A DNA stretch of 61,410 bases from Planctomycetota bacterium. Its GTDB lineage: Bacteria; Planctomycetota; UBA1135; GCA-002686595. Under the pieces are notes generated by a model, which was not told the DNA's origin, ran no database searches, and was given only the letters and a program-made list of their open reading frames with translations. The translations under genes were made by a program, and so were the position numbers. Of the stretch, positions 15,410 to 25,604 are shown in pieces (position 1 is the stretch's first letter; the number at the start of each line of letters is the position of its first letter). The DNA lies in the NCBI GenBank assembly GCA_023150475.1, contig JAKLKU010000027.1:1-61410 (forward strand), read 5' to 3'.

Positions 15410-17623
15410 ATGCCTTCCCCCCGACTGGCAGTGACGTGGCTCGCGCTCGCCGCCGCTGCGACGCCGGTGCGCGCCCATGCGGCGCCAGTGCACGCCCAAG
15501 CGACGCCGAACGGGCACGAACGGATGGTCGCGCGGCTCGCCGAGATCGCGAAACGCGCCGCGGTCGACGACATCTACGTCGGCACCGGCGCGTTGGAGAA
15601 GGCGCAGGCCGAGCTCGCCGCGCTCGGCGACGAGAAGAAGCCGTTCAAGCGCTGGAAGCTGCTGCGCGAGATCGCGCTCGAGGAACTGAAACTCGGCCGC
15701 AACCGCGAAGCGGTCGAACACGCGCGCGCGGCGGTCGCGCTCGACGGCGAAATCGCGAGCTTCGTCGATCCGAAACAACGCGAGCTCGCGTCGCTCGAAC
15801 TCGGCATCGCCTGGATGCGTTTCGGCGAATCGCAGAACTGCGTCGCACGCCACACGGCCGAGAGTTGCCTCTTGCCGATCCAAGGCGGCGGCGTGCACGT
15901 CGATCAGGAAGGCTCTCGGAGCGCGATCGAAGTGTTCGAACGCATCCTGCGCGCGAACGCCGAGCAGATGACCGCGCGTTGGCTCCTGAACCTCGCGTAC
16001 ATGACCGTCGGCGAGTACCCAGCGAAAGTGCCGGAAGCATGGCGCATCCCGCCGGAAGCGTTCCGCTCCGACGCAGCGTTCCCGCGCTTCCGAGAAGTCG
16101 GTCCGGACGTCGAGCTCAACGCGATGACGCTCGCGGGCGCCTCGGTGATCGACGACTTCGACGGCGACGGACGGCTCGACATCGTGACGTCGAGTTGGGA
16201 GCCCGACGGGCTGCTGCAGCTGTGGAAACGCGCCGAAGACGGCTCGTGGGTCGATCGTTCGAGCGAAGCGGGCTTCGCCGGCATCACGGGCGGCCTCAAC
16301 GCACTGCAGGCCGACTACGACGACGACGGCGACCTCGACCTGCTCGTGTTGCGCGGCGCGTGGATGATGGCGGGCGGGCGAGTGCCGAACTCGCTGTTGC
16401 AGAACGACGGGCACGGCCGCTTCCGCGACGTGACGTACGACGCGGGGCTCGCCGATCCCGCGCTGCCGACGCAAGCAGCCGACTGGGCCGACTTCGACCT
16501 CGACGGCGATCTCGACCTCTACGTCGGCAACGAATCGACGGCGGCGATCGACGCACCGTCGCAGCTCTTCCTGAACCGCGGCGACGGCACGTTCGTCGAC
16601 GTCGCCGAAAAGGCCGGCGTGCGCAACGAACGCTTCGCCAAAGGCGTGTCGTTCGGCGACTTCGACGGCGATCGCGATCCGGACCTCTACGTGTCGAATC
16701 TCGGGCAAGCGAATCGGCTCTACGAGAACCGCGGCGACGGCACGTTCGTCGACGTCGCGGAGAAACTCGGCGTCATCGGGCCGCGCGACAGTTTCCCGTG
16801 CTGGTTCTTCGACTACGACGACGACGGACGGCTCGACGTCTTCGTCGGCACGTTCTACCGCACGGTCGAGCCCGTGATCCGCAGCTACCTCGGGCTCGAG
16901 ACCGGCGCCGAAACGTTGGCGCTCTACCACAACGAGTCCGAGCCGGGCCGGCCCGCGTTCCGCGAAGTCGGCTACGCGAGCGGCTTGAAGCGTGCGACCG
17001 CCGTGATGGGCGCGAACTACGGCGACCTCGACGACGACGGTCGACTCGACGTCTACCTTTCGACCGGCTATCCCGCCTACGAAGGGCTGATGCCCAATCT
17101 GCTCTATCGGAACCTCGGCACGTCGTTCGTCGACGTGACGACCGCGGCCGGTGTCGGTCACTTGCAGAAGGGTCACGCCGTGTCGTTCGCGGACGTCGAC
17201 GGCGACGGCGACACCGACCTCTTCGTGGAGATGGGCGGCGCGTTCACGGGCGACGCGTTCGGCAACGCGCTCTTCGAGAACCCTGGGTTCGGACACCACT
17301 GGATCGAAGTGCGTTTGGTCGGCGTGCGCTCCAATCGTTTCGGCGTCGGAGCGCGCTTGCGGCTCGTCGTCGAGCAAGGCGGCGTGCGGCGCACGCTCTT
17401 CCGCACGGTGAAATCGGGCGGCAGTTTCGGCGCGAGCCCGCTCACGCTGCACGTCGGGCTCGGCAAGGCGGAGAAACTCGTCGAGCTCGAGGTCTCCTGG
17501 CCGACGACGAACTCGACGCAGGTCTTCCGCGACGTCGCGTTCGATCGGCGCGTCGTCGTCGTCGAAGGCGAAGAGACGCTGCGCACGGCGGTGCCGTCGC
17601 CGCTGCCGGCCCGCACGCGCTGA
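15410..17623 (+). CDS. CRTAC1-type FG-GAP/VCBS protein with ASPIC/UnbV domain
   Basis: Encodes 737 residues. A signal peptide (residues 1-22) is followed by a helical, TPR-like region to about residue 220. Then come six or more FG-GAP/VCBS repeats with calcium-binding loops of the type DFDGDGRLDI, DYDDDGDLDLL and NRGDGTFVDVAEKAG, as in integrin-alpha-like propellers. The last 100 residues (HWIEVRLVG through VEVSWPT) match the ASPIC/UnbV domain that ends the human CRTAC1 family and many planctomycete and acidobacterial proteins. The role is likely extracellular recognition or adhesion with calcium. It sits between metalloproteases C and D but on the opposite strand. Length and domain order are normal for the family. 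Confidence 0.9.
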   Translation: MPSPRLAVTWLALAAAATPVRAHAAPVHAQATPNGHERMVARLAEIAKRAAVDDIYVGTGALEKAQAELAALGDEKKPFKRWKLLREIALEELKLGRNREAVEHARAAVALDGEIASFVDPKQRELASLELGIAWMRFGESQNCVARHTAESCLLPIQGGGVHVDQEGSRSAIEVFERILRANAEQMTARWLLNLAYMTVGEYPAKVPEAWRIPPEAFRSDAAFPRFREVGPDVELNAMTLAGASVIDDFDGDGRLDIVTSSWEPDGLLQLWKRAEDGSWVDRSSEAGFAGITGGLNALQADYDDDGDLDLLVLRGAWMMAGGRVPNSLLQNDGHGRFRDVTYDAGLADPALPTQAADWADFDLDGDLDLYVGNESTAAIDAPSQLFLNRGDGTFVDVAEKAGVRNERFAKGVSFGDFDGDRDPDLYVSNLGQANRLYENRGDGTFVDVAEKLGVIGPRDSFPCWFFDYDDDGRLDVFVGTFYRTVEPVIRSYLGLETGAETLALYHNESEPGRPAFREVGYASGLKRATAVMGANYGDLDDDGRLDVYLSTGYPAYEGLMPNLLYRNLGTSFVDVTTAAGVGHLQKGHAVSFADVDGDGDTDLFVEMGGAFTGDAFGNALFENPGFGHHWIEVRLVGVRSNRFGVGARLRLVVEQGGVRRTLFRTVKSGGSFGASPLTLHVGLGKAEKLVELEVSWPTTNSTQVFRDVAFDRRVVVVEGEETLRTAVPSPLPARTR

Positions 17624-17673
17624 CCGCTGGGCCGCGCTGACGGCCAGTCTGGGGCGACGGCGGCCGCGGCGCG

Positions 17674-19713
17674 TCAACCGTCGATGCGCGCGCGGTAGCG
17701 ACCGCTCGCACCGCTCGTCGAACGCACGCGGAGCTCGTACGTCGTGTCGACGTCGCCTTCGAGCACGAGTCCGGACTGAACGACGCGCAAGCCACCCGAC
17801 GTGAACTTCTTCGGCGCGAGCTCGGCGTGCGGCCCGACGAGTTCGAAATCGGGCCGCACGTCGGAACCGGCGCTCGCTTGCACCGTGATCGTGAGCTCGC
17901 GCCCCGGCGCGGCGCGGAACGAGTAGACGTGGACCTCGTCACCGTGCGCGAAGCCTGAGGGCAACGTGATCGCGCGTTTGGGCAGAGCTTCGAGGTGCAC
18001 GACGGCGTCGTAGGCGGACGCGGACGCGCCGAAGATGCCGCGACCGGTCGCCGAACCGATCACGGCCGCGGCGTCGGCGTGCGAGTCGGCGGTCGCGAGC
18101 AGCGAGAGCGCGACCGACGCGAAGCCGATGCTCGCCGCACCGACCGGATCGGCGGAAGCGTTCTGCGCGACGCCGAGTTCGGCGAACGAGTGCGGCATCA
18201 ACTCGATCGCACGATCGAGCCAACGCTCGGTGCGTTTCGTCCCACGCTCGCGCCGCACGTCGACGAAGAACGCGCCGAGCACTTCGCTCGCGCGGTGTTC
18301 GTCGAGCGCGCCGCCGCCGAGCGCCTGGGCCTCGAGCAACGTCTCGAGCAGGTGCTGGCCGTCGTCGAGGTCGCGCGGCCAACCGGGCACGCCCCACGGC
18401 TCGAAGAGCCCACCGACGACGTGTCCGCCGTGCTTCGCCGTCGCGAAGAAGTCGGCGAGCGCTTCTTCGATCGCTCGTGTCGGGTCGCCTGCGGCGCCGT
18501 CGAAGGACCGACCGTCGCGCGCGAGCCACGCGTGCACGTACTCGTGCGCGACCAACGTCGCATCACGCGCGGAGTCGGCGCCGGGCCCGAGGAAGGCCTC
18601 GAGGTCGTTCAGGACGACGTAACCCGACACGTGCCCGTCGGGCAACGCCGCGGGCGAGTAGTAACCGCCGGGCACCGAGTCCGGCACGTTGACGATCACG
18701 GGCAACGCGTAATCGGTCACGAGCTCGCGCCCGAGCGCCTTGCGCAAGTGCCGATGGATCCCATCGACGTGCCAGTACGCATTCGCTTGGTCGAAGAACT
18801 GCGGGAAGAAGTCCGGCGCGTAGTCGAAGTGGCCGAGCCAGTGGATCGCCCACTCGCCCCACGCGTCGTACACGTCGACGCGTGCGCCGACGAGGTAGCC
18901 GCGCGACAGGCCGACGGGGTCCGGCACCCCGAGCGACCAACCGTGGAGCTTGCGCTGCGTGATCCGTCCGGCGAGCGCGTCGTCCGCGTCGACGAAGACG
19001 TTCGCACGCGCCTTGCCGGTCGGGAACTCGACCGTTTCGCCGTACCACGGATACGAGCCACCGCCGGAGCGCACGAGCTCGCGTTCGTCGAGCACCGCGG
19101 CGTCGCGCGCGTCGACCACGAGCTCGACCTGCGAACGTGCGCCACGCGAGAGCTCGATGACGAAACTCGGCACGAGTCCGGCGTCCGTCGCGCGCCAGAC
19201 GCGGCGCGCCTCACCGAGCTCGAGATCCGGTCCGACCTCGAAGGCGCCGACGCGCGGCTCTGGGCGTGCGGTCTCGCCGGAGAAGCGCGCAGCAAGCGCC
19301 TCGCGCACGGCGCACTCGTCGAGTTCGAACTCTCCGACGACGGACGCGCGGAGCTCGCGCGGAGCGATCGCCGCGCCGCGTACACGCCCGTGACGATCGA
19401 ACGCGATCCGTGCGCTCGCACCGTCGACCGCGAGCCCGCCGTACTCGACGCGCAACACGCGCGGATCGTCCGTCGCGGCGAACGTGAACGCGTCGGTCCA
19501 CCCGGCGTCGCGCCGAGCCGTGTCGAGATCGCTCGCGACGACGAGCGGCAACGCGCGACTCGCGCGAGCGGACGCGCTCCAACCCGTGGCGGGTTCGCAC
19601 GGCGCGGCGATCGTGGTCGAGCCGCCGGGCTCGTGCGCCGCGCCTGCCGCGTGCACCGGCGCGGTCGGACCGAGGATGCAGGCCAGCAGTCCGGCGAGGA
19701 TCGACGAGCTCAC
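17674..19713 (-). CDS. fungalysin/thermolysin-like metalloprotease, paralogue D (GTG start)
   Basis: Encodes 679 residues if translation starts at GTG 19713, which puts a good signal peptide first (SSSILAGLLACILGPTAPVHA). No ATG fits without adding an implausible Arg-rich extension, and no Shine-Dalgarno is clear, so the start is uncertain. The zinc site is H390-E-Y-V-H, the third ligand lies in EEALADFF, and DEHRASEVL supplies the histidine motif. A 33-residue Gly/Ala-rich segment and a pre-peptidase-like beta-sandwich (VHVYSFRAAPGRELTITV) follow. The family predicts a secreted zinc endopeptidase. It is separated from the other three copies by the ASPIC/UnbV gene. The long apparent N-terminal extension upstream of 19713 is antisense to the 5' region of the next gene. 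Confidence 0.8.
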   Translation of the reverse strand: MSSSILAGLLACILGPTAPVHAAGAAHEPGGSTTIAAPCEPATGWSASARASRALPLVVASDLDTARRDAGWTDAFTFAATDDPRVLRVEYGGLAVDGASARIAFDRHGRVRGAAIAPRELRASVVGEFELDECAVREALAARFSGETARPEPRVGAFEVGPDLELGEARRVWRATDAGLVPSFVIELSRGARSQVELVVDARDAAVLDERELVRSGGGSYPWYGETVEFPTGKARANVFVDADDALAGRITQRKLHGWSLGVPDPVGLSRGYLVGARVDVYDAWGEWAIHWLGHFDYAPDFFPQFFDQANAYWHVDGIHRHLRKALGRELVTDYALPVIVNVPDSVPGGYYSPAALPDGHVSGYVVLNDLEAFLGPGADSARDATLVAHEYVHAWLARDGRSFDGAAGDPTRAIEEALADFFATAKHGGHVVGGLFEPWGVPGWPRDLDDGQHLLETLLEAQALGGGALDEHRASEVLGAFFVDVRRERGTKRTERWLDRAIELMPHSFAELGVAQNASADPVGAASIGFASVALSLLATADSHADAAAVIGSATGRGIFGASASAYDAVVHLEALPKRAITLPSGFAHGDEVHVYSFRAAPGRELTITVQASAGSDVRPDFELVGPHAELAPKKFTSGGLRVVQSGLVLEGDVDTTYELRVRSTSGASGRYRARIDG

Positions 19714-19978
19714 GGTTTGGGGACTCGAAGGGGCGAAACGCGTTCGCACGCTGCATGCCGAAGGGAACGGCCGGGGTTCAGCGGAACGCGCGAGCTCTTT
19801 CGCGAGCGCCCGGCCGCGACCTGGAGGCCACCTGGAAAAAAGCTCGCGCGCGGTGCGCGGAGTCGGCGGGGAGCCTGCGCGGAGGCCTGCGCCCCGCGCC
19901 TCGACGCGGCCGCCGTCGCCGCGAAGCTCACCTCGCGAGCGGCGCGAAGCGCGGCGGCCGCATAGAATCGAAACGCCC

Positions 19979-22681
19979 ATGCACCGCCCCCTCACGACGT
20001 GGCTCGTCGCGGTCCTCTGCGCCGCGCTCGCGACCGCGCAGGACCCCGCCGCGCCGCCGGCGAAGGGCGGCTCCGGGCCGCAGAAACCGGCGCCCGCGAA
20101 GCAGGGCCCGCAGCAACCCGGCAAGCCCGCCGGCAAACAGGGCGACAACGCGCCCGGACAACCCGGCGGCGCCGGCGGCAAACAGGCACCCGGTGGCAAA
20201 CAGGGCGGCGCCGGCGGCAAACAGGCCCCTGGCGGCAAAAAAGGTCCGCAGCAACCGGGCGCGGGCGGCCAAGGCCCCGGTGCGCGTGGCGGCCGAGGCG
20301 CGCGTCCGGGGCAACCCGGCCAGCCGGGCCGAGCCGGCGGAGCGCGCGCCGGTCAACGCGCTCGCGCCGCGAAGAAGCCTGTGCGACCGGAGTCGTTGCC
20401 GCCGGAGCTCGCGGCGACGTCCGGCAGCGGAGATCCGATCGCGCTCGCGCTCGCCGACGACGGCGCGCGACTCTACTCGCTCGAAGGCACGACGCTGGTG
20501 ACACTCGATGCGTCGAAGCCGAATCTGCCCGAGCTCGCGCGCGTACCGCTCGACGCGACCGTGTTCGGCGCGCAAGCGGTCGGCAAGGAGCTCTACCTCG
20601 CCGCGGGCAGCGCCGGACTCGGCGTGTTGAGCCTCGATCCGCCGCCCGCGGCCGCGCCGCACGCCGAAGGCCAACCTCCGCCGCCACCGCCGCCGCCGCC
20701 CGCCGTGCTGTGGATCGACACGACCGCCGGCAAGCCGTGCACGTCGGTCGCGGTGTCGCAGCAGTTGATCGTTGCAACGTTCGCGTCGGAGCGCGACTCG
20801 GAGCTGCGGGTCTACCTGCGCGGCACGCGGGCGCTCGCGGGCAAGACGTTGCTGCCGGGACGAGCGCTCGACGTCGCGTTGCGCGACACGTTCGTGTATC
20901 TCGCGATGGGTCCGCTCGGCGTCGTGCGCGCCGACCTCAAGTTCCTGAAACAACCGAAGCTCGACCGCGGCCCCGACCTCACCACCGTCGAGGCGCCCGA
21001 GCACTTCCGCTTGAAACGCGGCTTCGCGCGCGAAGTCGCGCTCGGCGGCACGCACCTCTACGTCGCGGCGGACGTCACGGGGCTCGTCGAGATCGACCTC
21101 GAGAAGCCCTGGGGCACCACCGAGTCGTTCACGGCTCGGCCGCTCTCGTTCCTCGGCCGACCGGCGTACGCGGTGCGCGTCGACGCACGCGGAGACCAAG
21201 TCGCCGTCGGCACGGCCCGTGTGCCGGCGCTCGTCGGCGACGGCGCGCCGTTCGGCTTGCTCGGCGGACTCGGTTGGGACCTCGCGGGCGGCAGCGTGCC
21301 GCTCGGTGAGTGGCAACCCGGCGCGAGCGAGGCCGTCTGGGTCTTCCAACACCCGAAAGGCGGCGAACTCGAACTCGCCGCGGTCGAAGCGCTCGAGGAC
21401 TCGACGTGGCGCGGGCTCGCGCTGCGCGGCCGGCGCGTCTACGAACAACACGTCAAACTCGGCGTCGTCGTGCGCGAGCTCGCGCTCGAACCGCGCACCG
21501 CGCAAGCAGGCGATGCGAGGGTGCCGCTGCAAGGCTCGGTGACGACCGTCGGGCGGCGCAAGCCGCGCGGTCTCGCGTGCCTCGACGGCAAACCGAGCCT
21601 GCAGGACCCGCGGCTCTTGTTCTTCGGCGTCGATCCGCAAGCGACCGACGGCAAGGGCATCCTGCGCATGGGCCAAGGCGAGAAGCTGCAGCCGGTGCCC
21701 GAGCTCGCGCAGCAACCGCCGCTCGGCACCGCGATCGGCGCGCAGTGGCTCGACCAGCTCACGTCGCGCGAGTGGATGCTCGCGAGCGGTCCGCGTGGCT
21801 GGCGCATCCATCGGTTCACGCACCGACCGAAGCTCAAAGTCGACAGTTGGGACCTCGTGCCGCCCGAACCGCCCGACGCCTCGCTCGGCGGCTCGCGCGG
21901 ACGTTCGGTGTTCCACTCGGTCGCCGACGGCGATTTGCTGGTCGCGACACGCGACGGCACTCGGTTCGGACTCGTCGGTTACTCGATCAAACAGCTCGAC
22001 AAGGTGCTGACCGGCGCTAAACCCGGCACGCGCGTGATGCCGAAGCCGCTGTGGCAATTGCCGACGCACTTCGAAGGCGAGCGGCCGACGTGTTCGACGT
22101 GGCGGCCCGACGTCTTCGCGCTCGAGGACGGCCGGCGCATCCTCGCGATCGCGGCCGGCGCGAACACCGATCCCGAGAGCGAGCACTTCGAAGCACCGCA
22201 GCTCGTGCTCTACGACGTCAGCGCGCTCGGCACGACCACGCCGAAGAAGCTCGCGGTCGCGTGGGGCGACGAAAAGCAGGGCCTCGCGGTCTCCGTCGAC
22301 ACGTGTCAGATCCGCCGCCGCAGCTACGCGGTCGTCGCGACGACCGGTGGGCAGTTGCTCGTCTTCGACGTCAACGATCCGGCAAAGCCGCGGCTCGTGC
22401 GTTCGTTCAAGGCGCCGATCAACCCGTACGACGGCAAACGCGAGAGTCTGATGGATGTCGAGATCGCGAGCGACACGGCGTCGGGCCGCGTCTTCGCCTA
22501 CGTCGCGGCGGGCCGCGGCGGCTTGATCCGCGTCGAACTCTCCGCGACCGGCGACGACCTCGCGCCGGACGCCGTGCTGGACACCCCGGGCTTCGCGTCG
22601 GGCGTGACCTCGACCGTCGTCGACGGCGAACGCTACTGGCTCGTCGGCGACCAACGCGCGGGCCTGCGGCTCTACCGCTGA
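19979..22681 (+). CDS. secreted propeller-like protein with Gly/Lys/Gln/Pro-rich N-terminal tract
   Basis: Encodes 900 residues from ATG 19979. A signal peptide ends at ALATAQ. Residues 22-125 are a low-complexity, positively charged tract with phrases such as GGKQAPGGKQGG and GQPGQPGRAGG, reminiscent of collagen-like sequence but without strict Gly-X-Y periodicity. The remainder, roughly 130-900, is all-beta with recurring blade-like units (ALALADDGARLYSLEGTTLV, GLGVLSLD, and GQLLVFDVNDPAKPRLVRSF). The last of these matches LVIVD-type propeller repeats. A run of nine prolines sits near residue 240. No enzyme motif is seen. TAGAAT lies 10 nt before the start. I do not recognise a family; a surface or matrix-binding propeller is the best guess. 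Confidence 0.75.
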   Translation: MHRPLTTWLVAVLCAALATAQDPAAPPAKGGSGPQKPAPAKQGPQQPGKPAGKQGDNAPGQPGGAGGKQAPGGKQGGAGGKQAPGGKKGPQQPGAGGQGPGARGGRGARPGQPGQPGRAGGARAGQRARAAKKPVRPESLPPELAATSGSGDPIALALADDGARLYSLEGTTLVTLDASKPNLPELARVPLDATVFGAQAVGKELYLAAGSAGLGVLSLDPPPAAAPHAEGQPPPPPPPPPAVLWIDTTAGKPCTSVAVSQQLIVATFASERDSELRVYLRGTRALAGKTLLPGRALDVALRDTFVYLAMGPLGVVRADLKFLKQPKLDRGPDLTTVEAPEHFRLKRGFAREVALGGTHLYVAADVTGLVEIDLEKPWGTTESFTARPLSFLGRPAYAVRVDARGDQVAVGTARVPALVGDGAPFGLLGGLGWDLAGGSVPLGEWQPGASEAVWVFQHPKGGELELAAVEALEDSTWRGLALRGRRVYEQHVKLGVVVRELALEPRTAQAGDARVPLQGSVTTVGRRKPRGLACLDGKPSLQDPRLLFFGVDPQATDGKGILRMGQGEKLQPVPELAQQPPLGTAIGAQWLDQLTSREWMLASGPRGWRIHRFTHRPKLKVDSWDLVPPEPPDASLGGSRGRSVFHSVADGDLLVATRDGTRFGLVGYSIKQLDKVLTGAKPGTRVMPKPLWQLPTHFEGERPTCSTWRPDVFALEDGRRILAIAAGANTDPESEHFEAPQLVLYDVSALGTTTPKKLAVAWGDEKQGLAVSVDTCQIRRRSYAVVATTGGQLLVFDVNDPAKPRLVRSFKAPINPYDGKRESLMDVEIASDTASGRVFAYVAAGRGGLIRVELSATGDDLAPDAVLDTPGFASGVTSTVVDGERYWLVGDQRAGLRLYR

Positions 22682-22724
22682 GCGCGGACCGACGCGCGCG
22701 CGCGGCAACGCGGCATTCCGGCGT

Positions 22725-22730
22725 TACGCT
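22725..22730 (+). promoter_or_regulatory. putative -10 box (TACGCT), leaderless start of exonuclease-WYL gene
   Basis: TACGCT is followed by 7 nt and the ATG at 22738. The gene follows its neighbour by only 56 bp yet has its own box and no Shine-Dalgarno. Confidence 0.4.
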
Positions 22731-22737
22731 GCTCGTG

Positions 22738-23547
22738 ATGGACCGACCGCTCGTCGTCTTCGACACGGAGACCGCCACGTGGCGGGGTGCGCCGCATCTG
22801 CTCGAGATCGGCGCTGTGCGCGTGTTGGGCGGCGAGGTGGTCGATCACTTCGAGGCGCTCGCGCGGCCCGAAGTCCCGATCGATCCGGAAGTGACGACGA
22901 TCCACGGCATCGACGACGCGATGGTGATCGACGCGGCGCCGACCGCCGAAGTGCTCGCGCGTTTCCTCGCGTGGCTCGGAGACGATTGGATGGCGGCGCA
23001 CAACGCCGAATTCGACGCGCGCGTGCTCGGCTTCGAGTGCGTACGTTGGCGGCTCGACGTGCCGAGTGGGCTCGTGATCGACACGTTGAAGCTCGCGCGC
23101 AAGTTCATCCGCGAAGCACCGGACCACAAGCTCCAGACGCTCTGCGAACACCTCGAACTCGAAGAGGGCGTGCACCACCGTGCGCTCGCCGACGCGACGT
23201 GGGCGTGGCAAGTGCTCGAGGAGTGCGCGCACCGAGCCAAGGGCGGCGAGCCGGTCGGCGTCGCGGAGCTCGCGTCGCTCGCCGGCGCGCCGCTCACGAT
23301 CGAACGCTGCAAGCCGCGAGTCGCCAAGTCGCTCAAGCCGCGTCTGCGCCCGCTCGCCGACGCTTGCGAAGCGCGTGAACGGATCACGCTCTACTACGGC
23401 GAGCCGCCGGACCCGCCGACGCCGCTCGCCGTGCTCCCCCACTTCCTCTACGACCTGGGCGAAAAGAGCTATCTCGAGGCCGAATGCCTGCGTTCGGGCA
23501 CGCTGAAGACCTATCGCCTGGATCGAGTGCAGCGCGTGCTGGCGTGA
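22738..23547 (+). CDS. DEDDh 3'-5' exonuclease fused to a WYL-like domain
   Basis: Encodes 269 residues. Residues 1-165 are a DnaQ/exonuclease-T type DEDDh nuclease: D9 and E11 (FDTETAT), D93 (HNAEFDARV), H147 and D152 (HHRALAD). All five metal and catalytic residues are present. A short linker leads to residues 214-269, which fit a WYL domain (ITLYYGE, VLPHFLYDLGEKSYLEAEC and a terminal TYRLDRVQRV). WYL domains bind nucleic acid or nucleotide ligands and are usual in transcription regulators, so the combination suggests a ligand-sensing or DNA-guided exonuclease. The substrate is not deducible. It is cytosolic and monocistronic, ending 83 bp before typA. Confidence 0.85.
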   Translation: MDRPLVVFDTETATWRGAPHLLEIGAVRVLGGEVVDHFEALARPEVPIDPEVTTIHGIDDAMVIDAAPTAEVLARFLAWLGDDWMAAHNAEFDARVLGFECVRWRLDVPSGLVIDTLKLARKFIREAPDHKLQTLCEHLELEEGVHHRALADATWAWQVLEECAHRAKGGEPVGVAELASLAGAPLTIERCKPRVAKSLKPRLRPLADACEARERITLYYGEPPDPPTPLAVLPHFLYDLGEKSYLEAECLRSGTLKTYRLDRVQRVLA

Positions 23548-23591
23548 GAGCCGCGCCGGATTCGCGGCTCGACCGCGGACGGGTCCGCGCC

Positions 23592-23597
23592 TAGAAT
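23592..23597 (+). promoter_or_regulatory. putative -10 box (TAGAAT) of typA
   Basis: TAGAAT lies 33 bp before the typA ATG, implying a leader of about 25 nt, unlike the leaderless pattern seen at several neighbours. Confidence 0.4.
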
Positions 23598-23630
23598 CTT
23601 CGCCCCTCTGAACGCGCCCGAGCCCCCTCC

Positions 23631-25481
<1,851 letters not shown>

Positions 25482-25604
25482 CGCTGGACATCGGCTCGCC
25501 CGAGTCTTCGGAGCGACGCCCGCCACGCTGCGGGCGCTGCGACGCGACGGACTCGCGCGAGTGCGCTTCGCGAAGCTCGTGTCGCCCGTCGCGCTCGGGC
25601 GAGC

